The position numbers and the translations under genes are program-made. Of a stretch of DNA of 64,000 nucleotides, positions 8,136-16,222 are shown piece by piece; the stretch's first letter is position 1; each line of letters begins with the position of its first letter. This DNA comes from Saccharopolyspora galaxeae (GTDB lineage Bacteria; Actinomycetota; Actinomycetes; Mycobacteriales; Pseudonocardiaceae), in contig NZ_JADDUE010000004.1 in NCBI RefSeq assembly GCF_016526145.1, positions 124,001 to 188,000 of the forward strand, read 5' to 3'. The notes below the pieces were generated by a model. That model was not told the origin of the DNA, did not search any database, and saw only the letters and a list, made by a program, of their open reading frames with translations.

Positions 8136-9425
8136 TCAGCCGCCGGGCATCTCCGCCCGGTGCGCGGACACCGCATCGGCCAGGCTCCGCAGCACCGGGT
8201 ACACCAGCACGATCCCGATCGAACCCCACACCAGCCCGGTGATCCGCAGCGCGCCCAGCGACAACGTCAGGTCGCCCACCCCGGCCACCAGCGCGGTGCC
8301 CAGCACGGCCAGGTTGACCGGGTCGGCGAAGTCCACTCCGGCTTCGCTCCAGATCCGCACCCCGACCAGCGCGAGCACGCCGACCACCACGAACATCGCG
8401 CCGCCGAGCACGCCCGGCGGAATCGTGCCGATCAGCGCGTGCAGCTTCGGGCAGAACGCCAGCAGCACCGCGCCCACCGCCGCGACCATGCACGCCGCCG
8501 TCGAGTACACCCGCGCCGCGGCCATCACGCCGACGTTCGGCGCGTAACTGCTCAACGCCGAACCGCCGCCGGAACCGGCCAGCGAGTTCGCCAGCCCGCC
8601 GCCGATCAGCGCGTCGCCGACGTGCCCGTCCAGGTTGCGCCCGCTCATCGCCGCGACCGCTTTGCCGTTGCCGACGAGTTCGGCGGCCAGCACCAGCACC
8701 ATCGGAGCCACGAACGGCACCGCGGACAGGTGCAGCTGCGGGCTCAGCACCTGCGGAACCCCGAACCAGTCGGCATCGGCCACCGCGTGCAGCCGTGCCG
8801 CGTCCACCTGGCCGGCGAGCCCGGCGCAGCCCCATCCGGCGAGCACTCCGAGCAGGACCGCCAGCCGCCGCAACATGCCGCGGCTGAGCACCGTCGCCAG
8901 CACCACGACGACCAGCGTCACCACCGCGGGCACCGGCTGCGCGCGGAACGACGTCACCGTCTGCCCGGCCAGGCTCAACCCCAGCATCAGCACGATGCCC
9001 CCGGTCACCACCGGGGGCATCGCCGATTCCAGCAGCCGCGCGCCGAGCGCTTTGACCGCGATCCCGAACGCGACCAGCACCAGCCCCACGATCATGATCG
9101 CGCCGAGCAGCGCGCCCGGACCGGCACCGCCGTGATCGACGGCCGCGCCCATCGGCACGACGAAGGCGAACGAGGCACCGAGGTAGCCGGGCACCCGGTT
9201 GCGGGTGATCACCAGGAACAGCAGGGTGCCGATGCCGGAGAACAAGAACGTCGTGGCGGCGGGAAAACCGGTCAGCGCGGGCACCAGGGCGGTGGTGCCG
9301 AACATGGCCAGCAGGTGCTGGAGCCCGAATCCGATGGTCAACGGCCAGCTGAGGCGTTCTTCGGACCCCACGACCGCTTCGTCCACCAAGTGACGACCGT
9401 TGCCGTGCACGGTCCACAACGCCAC
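8136..9425 (-). CDS. Uracil/xanthine-type nucleobase:cation symporter (NCS2)
   Basis: A 429-residue polytopic protein with about 12-13 membrane helices. The N-terminus VALWTVHGNGR, the LQHLLAMFG segment and the late GNGKAVAAMSGRNLDG substrate-binding loop are typical of UraA-like NCS2 permeases. I place the start at the GTG at 9425 because GGGGAGG lies five bases upstream of it; the frame continues 15 codons further but without that signal. It likely imports uracil or xanthine with protons. The gene is convergent with nei, only one base apart from it. Confidence 0.88.
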   Translation of the reverse strand: MALWTVHGNGRHLVDEAVVGSEERLSWPLTIGFGLQHLLAMFGTTALVPALTGFPAATTFLFSGIGTLLFLVITRNRVPGYLGASFAFVVPMGAAVDHGGAGPGALLGAIMIVGLVLVAFGIAVKALGARLLESAMPPVVTGGIVLMLGLSLAGQTVTSFRAQPVPAVVTLVVVVLATVLSRGMLRRLAVLLGVLAGWGCAGLAGQVDAARLHAVADADWFGVPQVLSPQLHLSAVPFVAPMVLVLAAELVGNGKAVAAMSGRNLDGHVGDALIGGGLANSLAGSGGGSALSSYAPNVGVMAAARVYSTAACMVAAVGAVLLAFCPKLHALIGTIPPGVLGGAMFVVVGVLALVGVRIWSEAGVDFADPVNLAVLGTALVAGVGDLTLSLGALRITGLVWGSIGIVLVYPVLRSLADAVSAHRAEMPGG

Positions 9426-9615
9426 AACTTCCTCCCCGACTGTCCCCCGGCGCGGGGGACGCGCTGCCACGTAACGTAGCGACGCTGGGGAGATTACTAT
9501 TCGGCATCACATAATCAACCCGCCACGGGGTCATTAGTGTGAAAAGTGATGCACATGTGCTGACGTGCAGTCATGACCGCGGCACCGCGCCCGCGCGGAC
9601 CCGGTCGGCGGGCGC

Positions 9616-10446
9616 TCAAGAATTCCGCGGCTGCCCGGTATCGCCACTGCCCCGCCCGAGCTCGAGCAGCGCGGTCGCCAGCCCGGCCAAGCGGTCCGAA
9701 GCGTCCTGCACGGCGTGCCGCTGCTCCGGCCCTCCGCTGGCAGCGACGGCGCGTCCCGCTGCGGCGACCAAGTGGCGGTAGCCCTCCACGCCCTCGTCGA
9801 GTTCACCGCGCAACCGCTGCACATCCGCGCGCAGCGGTTCCTGCTCGGAGGCGGGCACGTGCGGCAGCGCCGCCTCCACCGCCTGCAGCCGCGCCGAAAC
9901 CTCGCGCAGCGCGGCCGCAGCTCGGTTCGCGGTGTCCCGGGCGTCCGCGGCTTCGCCGAAACCGGCCGTGCTCAGCTGCTGCAGCGCCTGGTGCATGCTC
10001 TGCTCCGCGTCGCGGAGACTGCGCATCGGCTCCCGCGCCTGCGAGCCGTTCGGCGGCAACTCCACCGGTTCCGGCGCGGCCTCCGGCAGCGGCACCTTGC
10101 ACAGCTTGCGGTACTGCCGCCACGAGGCGACCGCGCCGACAGCGGTCGCGACCGCGGCACCGCCGATGCCGAACGCGGCCACGTCCAGCATCGTCTCCAG
10201 CGGCTGAGCCGCGGGCATGCCGAACACGTGCGGCGCGAACGCCCCGTACGAGCCGGCCGCGAACACCCCGGTGCCCACGGTTCCCGTGATGGCGGTCTGC
10301 CTGCTGCGCTTGCGCTTGCGCAGCAACCTGGCGCGCGGATCACGCCACCGCGCGAGCTTGCGGCGGAACTCACCGGCGATCGGGCCGCGCAGCTCGCGCA
10401 GCGCGGCCTCGCCCCATTCCGCCAGCTCCTTCTTCTGCGGCGGCAT
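9616..10446 (-). CDS. pspM: PspM-like membrane protein of the phage-shock system
   Basis: A 276-residue protein: basic N-terminus (MPPQKKELAEWGEAAL), two membrane helices at about residues 50-70 and 85-115, then a long Ala/Glu/Arg-rich coiled-coil region. It lies 12 bp downstream of pspA on the same strand, the position of the PspA partner Rv2743c (PspM) in mycobacteria. There that protein anchors PspA to the membrane in place of enterobacterial PspB/PspC. The identification rests on position and architecture as much as on sequence. Confidence 0.75.
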   Translation of the reverse strand: MPPQKKELAEWGEAALRELRGPIAGEFRRKLARWRDPRARLLRKRKRSRQTAITGTVGTGVFAAGSYGAFAPHVFGMPAAQPLETMLDVAAFGIGGAAVATAVGAVASWRQYRKLCKVPLPEAAPEPVELPPNGSQAREPMRSLRDAEQSMHQALQQLSTAGFGEAADARDTANRAAAALREVSARLQAVEAALPHVPASEQEPLRADVQRLRGELDEGVEGYRHLVAAAGRAVAASGGPEQRHAVQDASDRLAGLATALLELGRGSGDTGQPRNS

Positions 10447-10458
10447 CGGCGAACTCGC

Positions 10459-11295
10459 TCAGACCTGGCCGGTCTGCGGGTTCTGCTGCTGCTGTTGCGG
10501 CTGGGTGGACGGCTCGGCCGCCTGCCCGCCGGTGACCTGCTGCTGTTGCCCGCCGGTGACCTGCTGCTGATCGTTGCTGCCCATCGAGGCGCGCAGCTGC
10601 TCCAGCCGGTTCGAGCCCGCGGCGTCGATGGAAGCCTGCTGGACCTCCATCATCCGGCCCTGCACGCTGTTCTGCGCCAGCTCCGCCTCACCGAGGGCGG
10701 TGCTGTAGCGGCGCTCGATCTTGTCCCGCACCTCGTCCAGCGAGGGCGTGTTGCCGGGCGCGGCCATGTCGGACATCTGCTTGAGCGAGTTCGACGCCTG
10801 CTCCTGCATCTTCGCCTGCTCGAGCTGGCTGAGCAGCTTCGTGCGCTCGGCGATCTTCTGCTGCAGCATCTGCGAGTTGCGCTCCACCGCCTGCTTGGCC
10901 TGCTCGGCGGCCTGCAGCGACTGGTCGTGCAGCGTCTTGAGGTCCTCGACCCCCTGCTCGGCGGTCACCAGCTGGCTGGCCAGCTGGGTGGCGGTCTCCT
11001 CGTACTTCTCCGCCTTGGCCGTGTCGCCTTCGGAACGCGCCTGGTCGGCCATCGTCAACGCCTGCCGCGCCGAGGACTGCAGCTTCTCGACCTCGCCGAG
11101 CTGGCGGTTCAGCTTCATCTCCAGCTGCCGCTGGTTGCCGATCACCGATGCGGCCTGCTGCGACAGGCTCTGGTGCTGACGCTGCGCATCCTCGATGGCC
11201 TGCTGGATCTGCACCTTCGGATCGGCGTTCTCGTCGACCTTCGACGAGAACGACGCCATCAGGTACTTCCAGAACTTCACGAACGGATTGGCCAT
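10459..11295 (-). CDS. pspA: PspA/IM30 family envelope-stress protein
   Basis: A 278-residue, mostly helical coiled-coil protein of the PspA/IM30/Vipp1 (ESCRT-III-like) family that coats and stabilises damaged membrane. It opens [20 protein letters not shown] with heptads running to about residue 225, then a Gln/Pro-rich tail with runs of Gln. The ATG at 11295 follows GGAGGAG, which rules out the 47 upstream in-frame codons. It sits between clgR and pspM as in Mycobacterium, where the gene product is the 35-kDa antigen. ClgR is the expected activator. Confidence 0.92.
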   Translation of the reverse strand: MANPFVKFWKYLMASFSSKVDENADPKVQIQQAIEDAQRQHQSLSQQAASVIGNQRQLEMKLNRQLGEVEKLQSSARQALTMADQARSEGDTAKAEKYEETATQLASQLVTAEQGVEDLKTLHDQSLQAAEQAKQAVERNSQMLQQKIAERTKLLSQLEQAKMQEQASNSLKQMSDMAAPGNTPSLDEVRDKIERRYSTALGEAELAQNSVQGRMMEVQQASIDAAGSNRLEQLRASMGSNDQQQVTGGQQQQVTGGQAAEPSTQPQQQQQNPQTGQV

Positions 11296-11636
11296 CTCCT
11301 CCGCCTGCCTTCTCTGCTGCCGGTGCTGCCCGTGCGCGGCCGGGCCGCACAACTCCCCTTTCGGCGAGCCGACGGGCCGCGGCGTTTCGCGATCATCTTG
11401 CCATCGCGCCTGGTCCCCAACGGGTCCTGGCCCCATCGTGGCAGTCCGCGATGTCCGCTTCCACCAGGACGCCGAAGATCTCCGGGATTTTCCCGGGGTA
11501 TCCCGCGACGGCGCCGACGCTGATCGAGCCGACGCCGCCGCCCGGGCTCGTGCCCGGCAGGCGACCGCGGCGCGCGCGGGTCATTCGATCAACGCACCGG
11601 CCACCCGGCAGGTTCCTGAGCTCGGCGGAACATTCC
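11296..11636. other. Intergenic spacer between clgR and pspA
   Basis: A 341-bp spacer on the coding strand of clgR-pspA. It is long enough to hold a second promoter for pspA. A short imperfect palindrome CGGGATTTTCCCGGGG lies near 11482-11497. I see no open frame with a plausible start and no clear ClgR operator. Confidence 0.5.
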
Positions 11637-12125
11637 CTAAGCGGCCACCACGACGCCGCCGGAGTTGCGCACCGGAGCGCTGATCCGCTGGCTGAGCACC
11701 GGCTGCAGCTTGCGGTCCTCGGCGGATTCGTCCGCCGCGGCGCTCGCCTGCGCCTCGGCACCCACCTCGGCGAATTCCGCGCCCGCCAGGCCGGTCTCGG
11801 CGAGGTCGGTGCCCGCCAGGCTCGGCACCAGCGTCCCGCCGTCGAAACCGGAGTCGGCCTGCTCGACCATCGCCGGGGTCAGCATCGAGCCCGCCCCGTC
11901 CAGATCGCCGGCCACGGTCACCAGCAGTTCCGGCAGCGGTACGTCCAGCGCGCCGCAGATCGAGGCCAGCAGTTCGCTCGACGCCTCCTTGCGGCCCCGT
12001 TCCACCTCCGAGAGGTAGCCGAGGCTCACCCGGGCGGCGCGCGAGACGTCCCGCAGCGTACGAGACTGAGCGGTCCGGGCGCGGCGCAGCCGTTCTCCGA
12101 CCGCTTCCCGCAACAACACGGTCAT
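11637..12125 (-). CDS. clgR: ClgR-type XRE transcription activator
   Basis: A 162-residue regulator. The helix-turn-helix spans about residues 8-70 ([20 protein letters not shown], then [14 protein letters not shown]), closely matching ClgR, which activates clp protease and psp genes on envelope or protein-folding stress. The C-terminal half is Ala/Glu-rich and longer than the mycobacterial version. It ends in VVVAA; a C-terminal Ala-Ala is the kind of tail recognised by ClpP complexes, which would give ClgR a short half-life. GGAGGGAGG precedes the ATG. Its place upstream of pspA-pspM supports the name. Confidence 0.9.
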   Translation of the reverse strand: MTVLLREAVGERLRRARTAQSRTLRDVSRAARVSLGYLSEVERGRKEASSELLASICGALDVPLPELLVTVAGDLDGAGSMLTPAMVEQADSGFDGGTLVPSLAGTDLAETGLAGAEFAEVGAEAQASAAADESAEDRKLQPVLSQRISAPVRNSGGVVVAA

Positions 12126-12348
12126 CGCGCGCCTCCCTCCTTCGTCGCCTACATCGTGCGCTACGCGTCAACGCCCTCTACGTTACTCATCGCGACGGCC
12201 GCACGAGAGCGATCACCGGCAAGTCCGCCGAGGGCGAACGCATCCTGCACCCGCGGCCGCAGTCGATCAAGCGGTGATCCACCCGCGTCCACCGCCCGGC
12301 GCAGCTGCCGTGCCCAGCGACATCGCGCTGCACACGTGCCGCGGAAGT

Positions 12349-12828
12349 TCAACCCAGCAGGGCGCCGAACTGTTCCAACGCCACCCGAATGGCCGCCGCC
12401 CGGACGGCAGGACGATCACCGTCGAGACGCGTGGAGAACACGGTCGCAACCGACGGCCCGGCGAAGCCGATGTGCACGGTCCCCGGCGCGGCGCCGTCTT
12501 GCGGATCCGGCCCGGCGGCCCCGGTCAGCCCCACACCCCACGACGCTCGGCAGCGATCCCGCGCGCCCGCGGCGAGCTGCTCGGCGACCTTCGGCTGCAC
12601 CGCACCACCCGTGGCCAGCAGCGCGGGATCCACGCCCGCCAGCTCGGCCTTGAGCTCGGTGGCGTAGACGACCAGCCCGCCCCGCACGACCGCGCTGGCC
12701 CCGGCGACCTCCGTCAACGCCGCCGAGAGCAGACCGGCCGTCAGCGACTCGGCGGTGGCGACGGTCTCGCCGCGGGAGCGCAGGCGAGCCAGCACGCCTG
12801 CGACGAGATCGTGCTCGGCGGCGGTCAC
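12349..12828 (-). CDS. pncC: CinA C-terminal domain protein (NMN deamidase, PncC)
   Basis: A 159-residue stand-alone CinA C-terminal domain protein. Signatures are TVATAESLTAGLLSAAL near residue 21, GGLVVYATELKAELAGV, and GVGLTGAAGPDPQDG. The E. coli homologue hydrolyses nicotinamide mononucleotide to nicotinate mononucleotide and ammonia in pyridine nucleotide recycling. It overlaps the stop of pgsA by four bases and is presumably cotranslated with it. Length is normal for the single-domain form. Confidence 0.9.
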   Translation of the reverse strand: MTAAEHDLVAGVLARLRSRGETVATAESLTAGLLSAALTEVAGASAVVRGGLVVYATELKAELAGVDPALLATGGAVQPKVAEQLAAGARDRCRASWGVGLTGAAGPDPQDGAAPGTVHIGFAGPSVATVFSTRLDGDRPAVRAAAIRVALEQFGALLG

Positions 12829-13454
12829 GGCCGCTGCTCCGCGGCTTGCTCGCCCGCCGCTCGCAGCCGCACCGCGCGGACCACGTAGTCCAGCCCGGTC
12901 AGCACCGTGACCAGCACCGCAGCGGCCATCACCGTCCAGGCGACCGGAGCCCCCAGCGCGCCGAGCGGCATCAGGTACAGCCCGATCGCGATCGCTTGCA
13001 GCAGCGTCTTCAGCTTCCCGCCGCGGCTGGCGGGGATCACGCCGTGCCGGATCACCCAGAACCGCAGGATTGTGACGAACAACTCACGCGCGATGATGAT
13101 CGAGGTGGCCCACCAGGACAGGTCGCCGAGCAGGCTCAGTCCGATCAGCGCCGAGCCGGTCAACGCCTTGTCCGCGATCGGATCGGCGATCTTGCCGAAG
13201 TCGGTGACCAGCCCGCGCTTGCGCGCCAGGTCGCCGTCCACGCGGTCGGTGATCGAGGCGATCAGGAACACCGCGGTCGCCAGCCACCGCCACAGCAGCT
13301 CGTGCCCGTCGCCCCACAGCAGGGTCACCAGGAAAACCGGCACCATCGCCAGCCTGGACACGGTCAGCACGTTGGCGATGTTCACCAGCGGCACCGGTCG
13401 TTCGACCGGCCCACCGGGAGTGGGCGAGCTCGATGCCGCGCTCTCGGCCGTCAT
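12825..13454 (-). CDS. pgsA: CDP-diacylglycerol-glycerol-3-phosphate 3-phosphatidyltransferase
   Basis: A 209-residue CDP-alcohol phosphatidyltransferase with about five membrane helices. The CDP-OH-P motif D-x2-DG-x2-AR-x8-G-x3-D-x3-D is complete, from TDRVDGDLARKRG through GKIADPIADK (about residues 67-93). The enzyme makes phosphatidylglycerophosphate, the first committed step to phosphatidylglycerol and cardiolipin. Its 3' end overlaps pncC and its start overlaps a doubtful small frame. It is the neighbour of clgR-pspA in mycobacteria too (pgsA3). Confidence 0.92.
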   Translation of the reverse strand: MTAESAASSSPTPGGPVERPVPLVNIANVLTVSRLAMVPVFLVTLLWGDGHELLWRWLATAVFLIASITDRVDGDLARKRGLVTDFGKIADPIADKALTGSALIGLSLLGDLSWWATSIIIARELFVTILRFWVIRHGVIPASRGGKLKTLLQAIAIGLYLMPLGALGAPVAWTVMAAAVLVTVLTGLDYVVRAVRLRAAGEQAAEQRP

Positions 13455-13765
13455 GCCTGCTCCCCGCGAAGTTGCTGTTCGGACGTGCCGCCCGGGCGCG
13501 GCGCCGAGTCCAGGTACTCGGTGCCGGTCATCCGGCGAAGCGGCACATCGCCCGCGCCGACCCGTCCAGGATCAGCGAAGCAGCACGCACCGTCCACCTC
13601 CGGCCGCTGACCTGTGGGCGGGACCTCCCGGATGCGCCCGGCATCCGCGATCCGTCCGGTGTCCGGGGACCGTGCGGCACGCGCGAACCGACCGGGAGGG
13701 ACAACGTTGCGAACGCGCGCCGGCGCGATCGTGGCGCCCCGGCGGGCAGCGGTGCCTGCTGGCAT
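13451..13765 (-). CDS. Doubtful small Arg/Pro-rich ORF upstream of pgsA
   Basis: A 104-codon frame whose stop overlaps the pgsA start by four bases (ATGA), which is the only argument for it. A shorter version could begin at an internal Met 26 residues from the end (MTGTEYLDSAPRPGG). Composition is Arg/Pro/Gly-rich and I recognise no family. The 377-bp interval 13455-13831 contains nothing else that I can identify. Confidence 0.25.
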   Translation of the reverse strand: MPAGTAARRGATIAPARVRNVVPPGRFARAARSPDTGRIADAGRIREVPPTGQRPEVDGACCFADPGRVGAGDVPLRRMTGTEYLDSAPRPGGTSEQQLRGEQA

Positions 13766-13831
13766 GGCGTCGAGGTTAGCGGGACAGCACCACTGCCCTG
13801 CGATCGAGCCCGGAACGGGAACAGCCGAAGA

Positions 13832-14473
13832 TCAGCTTTGCAGCAGCACGTCCACCGGGATCTCCACCGCGACATCGCCGGGCAACTTCAACGTGTCACC
13901 CCGCGAATAAGCCGCGATGCTGCGGTATTCGCCGTTCTCCGGCCGCCACAGCACCTTGGCCTCGCCGTGTTCGCGGTCGCCGATCAGGTACACCGGGACA
14001 CCGGCGCGCGCGTACGCCTCCGGTTTGATGCGCAGGTCGTCCTGCCAGTTCGAAGAAGTGATCTCGACGACGAGGTGGAAGACCTCGGGCGGGTACTGCG
14101 AACCGGGCAGGCGGTGTTCGCGGAAGTCCTCGTCGACCACCGCGAGGTCGGGAAGCGCGAAGTCGCCCGGCCCTTCGGGCAGCGCAAGGCCCAGGTTCTG
14201 GATCACTTCCAGCTGGTTCTCCTCGACGACCTGCCGGTCGAGGATGCGCATCAGCCTGGTGAGGGCCACCCCGTGGCCGCCGTCAGGAGGTGGAGTCACG
14301 ACAACCCTTCCGCTCATCGCCTCGATGCGGAAGCCGTCCAGCGCGGGGTCCTGCCACAACCGCTCGGCGGTCTCCCGCGCGGTCGGCCTGCCGCCGGACT
14401 GTTCCGGGGCTCCCGACTGCTCCGGAGCTTCCGGGCGATGCTCGTGCGTGCCGCGTTCCATCGTGGCGGTCAT
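13832..14473 (-). CDS. Uma2 family (DUF820) PD-(D/E)XK nuclease-fold protein
   Basis: A 213-residue Uma2-family protein. The restriction-endonuclease-like core shows FALPDLAVVDEDF (catalytic-type Asp), FHLVVEITSSNWQDDL (Glu of the E-x-K-like element) and KPEAYARAGVPVYLI. The N-terminus has an imperfect duplication, APEQSG repeated. These proteins are expanded in cyanobacteria and high-GC actinobacteria, and their biological role is unproven. It is a single gene divergent from argA. Confidence 0.88.
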   Translation of the reverse strand: MTATMERGTHEHRPEAPEQSGAPEQSGGRPTARETAERLWQDPALDGFRIEAMSGRVVVTPPPDGGHGVALTRLMRILDRQVVEENQLEVIQNLGLALPEGPGDFALPDLAVVDEDFREHRLPGSQYPPEVFHLVVEITSSNWQDDLRIKPEAYARAGVPVYLIGDREHGEAKVLWRPENGEYRSIAAYSRGDTLKLPGDVAVEIPVDVLLQS

Positions 14474-14609
14474 CTCCCACCTCCTGGCTCCAGACTAGCG
14501 CACATCACCACGGAAAGTAGCGATCTTATCACTGTCCGAAACCAGGTCGTCACTGAGCGCTACCGGGCGCACATCGACTTCATCGTGCACGGAAGGTAGC
14601 ATTCGCACC

Positions 14610-15176
14610 ATGCATAGCTATGCGCCAGGCGAAATATCGATTCGCCGGGCTCGGGTCGCCGACGTCCGCGGCATCAAGGCGCTCGTCGACTCCTACGCCG
14701 GAAAGGTGCTGCTGGCCAAGGAACTCGTGACGCTCTACGAGCACGTGCAGGAGTTCTGGGTCGCCGAGCTCTCCGACGGCGACGGCATCCGCGTGGTCGG
14801 CTGCGGCGCACTGCACGTGCTGTGGGAGGACTTGGCCGAGATCCGCACCGTCGCGGTCGACCCGGCCGCCAGGGGCCACGGCGTCGGCCACCGCGTGGTC
14901 GGCCGCCTGGTGCAGCTCGCCCGCGAACTGGGGTTGGCGCGGGTGTTCGTGCTGACCTTCGAAACCGAATTCTTCGGCAGGCACGGATTCCACCGCATCG
15001 ACGGCACTCCGGTGAGCCCGGACGTCTACGCCGAAATGCGCCGCTCCGCCGACGAAGGCGTCGCCGAATTCCTCGACCTCCCCTTCGTCAAGCCCAACAC
15101 CCTCGGCAACACGCGGATGCTGCTGGAACTCGGTGGCACCACCGACGGCACGACCGCCGACGGCCTGCTCGGCTGA
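14610..15176 (+). CDS. argA: Amino-acid (glutamate) N-acetyltransferase, short actinobacterial type
   Basis: A 188-residue GNAT enzyme closely matching the mycobacterial ArgA (Rv2747) in ordered blocks: LLAKELVTLYEHVQEFWVAE, GCGALHVLWEDLAEIRTVAV, RGHGVGHRVVGRLV (acetyl-CoA loop), FVLTFETEFFGRHGF and GVAEFLDLPFVKPNTLGNTR. It makes N-acetylglutamate, the first step of arginine synthesis, without the kinase-like domain of E. coli ArgA. In M. tuberculosis it stands next to ftsK and pgsA3. Here three accessory genes separate it from ftsK. Confidence 0.93.
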   Translation: MHSYAPGEISIRRARVADVRGIKALVDSYAGKVLLAKELVTLYEHVQEFWVAELSDGDGIRVVGCGALHVLWEDLAEIRTVAVDPAARGHGVGHRVVGRLVQLARELGLARVFVLTFETEFFGRHGFHRIDGTPVSPDVYAEMRRSADEGVAEFLDLPFVKPNTLGNTRMLLELGGTTDGTTADGLLG

Positions 15177-15544
15177 GACCACCGGTCCGGCGATCCTCGC
15201 CCGCAGCGCACTAGCGCCGTCCAGCTCACCGACCGCCTCTGCGCGATTCGCCCGGTCCTCGTAGCGGCGCTGCCTGGTCCGGTTCTCGCGTTGCTCGACC
15301 TGCACGACCTCGATTCCGAGGTCGGCCGCTTGGAGAACTCCACGACTTGCCGCCGGGGAGCTGCTGCTCATGCCCGGCTACGACAAGTCCGGGCAGGCGG
15401 TTCCGGTGACCGCCGTCCACGGCGCGAACGCCTCCACCACATCGAGTGGTGCACGCCGGGACGACCGGGGGTCGCCGCGGCAGATCGGCAACAGCTATAA
15501 CTCCGGTGTCGCTCGTTGCAGGTCCCGACCTTCCAGGAGAGCCA
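15177..15544. other. Intergenic region between argA and the phospholipase gene
   Basis: A 368-bp interval. Short frames exist on both strands but none carries a recognisable domain or a good ribosome binding site. The complement of 15260-15371 gives a charged stretch with Gln/Arg/Glu (VQVEQRENRTRQRRYEDRA) that could be a decayed gene end, but I cannot place it. Confidence 0.4.
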
Positions 15545-16105
15545 GTGCCCCGTCACGCCGCGCGCCCTCGCGCGCTCGCAGCCGCCGCCTCCGCCGGTGC
15601 GGTGCTGCTGCTGACCGCGGGAAACGCGCAAGCCGAGATACCCCAACCGGAGCTCCAGCAGATCACCGACAGATACCTGTTCCAGACGACGCTGCACGAC
15701 TTCACCGGCATCCGCGCCGACAAGCCCTACGGCGATCAGCTCGACTGGTCGTCGGACAGCTGCTCGTACTCGCCGAACGAGCCGCTGGGCTACGACTTCG
15801 GCACCAGCTGCGACCGGCACGACTTCGGCTACCGGAACTACGAGAAGCAGTCCCGGTTCACCGACGAAAACCGGTTGCGCATCGACGACAACTTCAAGGC
15901 CGACATGCGTTCCGGCTGCGGTGCGGACCCGGTGTGCAAGTCCGCGGCCGAGGTCTACTACTGGGCGGTGCGCCAGTTCGGCGACGTCAGCGTCGCCGAG
16001 GCCATGCAGCAGGCGCAGGTCACGCCGAAGCGCTCGAAGTCCGGTGCGATCGTCGGCTACCAGGCCCGCGACGCGGCCGGGAAGCCGGTGCAGTTCAACC
16101 CCTGA
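15545..16105 (+). CDS. Secreted prokaryotic phospholipase A2
   Basis: A 186-residue exported protein. The GTG at 15545 follows AGGAGA by four bases. A signal peptide (basic start, hydrophobic core LAAAASAGAVLLLTAG, cleavage after AQA) precedes the prokaryotic PLA2 domain. The catalytic block SCDRHDFGYRN has the His-Asp pair at H92-D93, and paired cysteines flank it (DSCSYS, GCGADPVCKS). Streptomyces enzymes of this family are Ca2+-dependent and release fatty acid from the sn-2 position of phospholipids. It is a monocistron with its own terminator and is absent from the syntenic mycobacterial position. Confidence 0.92.
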   Translation: MPRHAARPRALAAAASAGAVLLLTAGNAQAEIPQPELQQITDRYLFQTTLHDFTGIRADKPYGDQLDWSSDSCSYSPNEPLGYDFGTSCDRHDFGYRNYEKQSRFTDENRLRIDDNFKADMRSGCGADPVCKSAAEVYYWAVRQFGDVSVAEAMQQAQVTPKRSKSGAIVGYQARDAAGKPVQFNP

Positions 16106-16117
16106 GCCGGGTTGCCC

Positions 16118-16154
16118 GCGGGCACGGTCACCGGGTGTGGCCGTGCCCGCTTTT
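16118..16154 (+). terminator. Intrinsic terminator after the phospholipase gene
   Basis: A perfect 10-bp stem GCGGGCACGG (16118-16127) and CCGTGCCCGC (16141-16150) with a 13-base loop, followed directly by TTTT. It lies 12 bp after the stop codon. Confidence 0.85.
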
Positions 16155-16222
16155 GCTGTGGTCGGCGGGCATCCGCTGGGTAGTGTGCGCCGGGCCCTGG
16201 ACGACGAGGTGAAGGGAAACGA

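Noticed and set aside
14580-15371. 263-codon minus-strand frame over argA that continues into the spacer
   Set aside because: Its body is the antisense of argA, and the part in the spacer has no recognisable domain.
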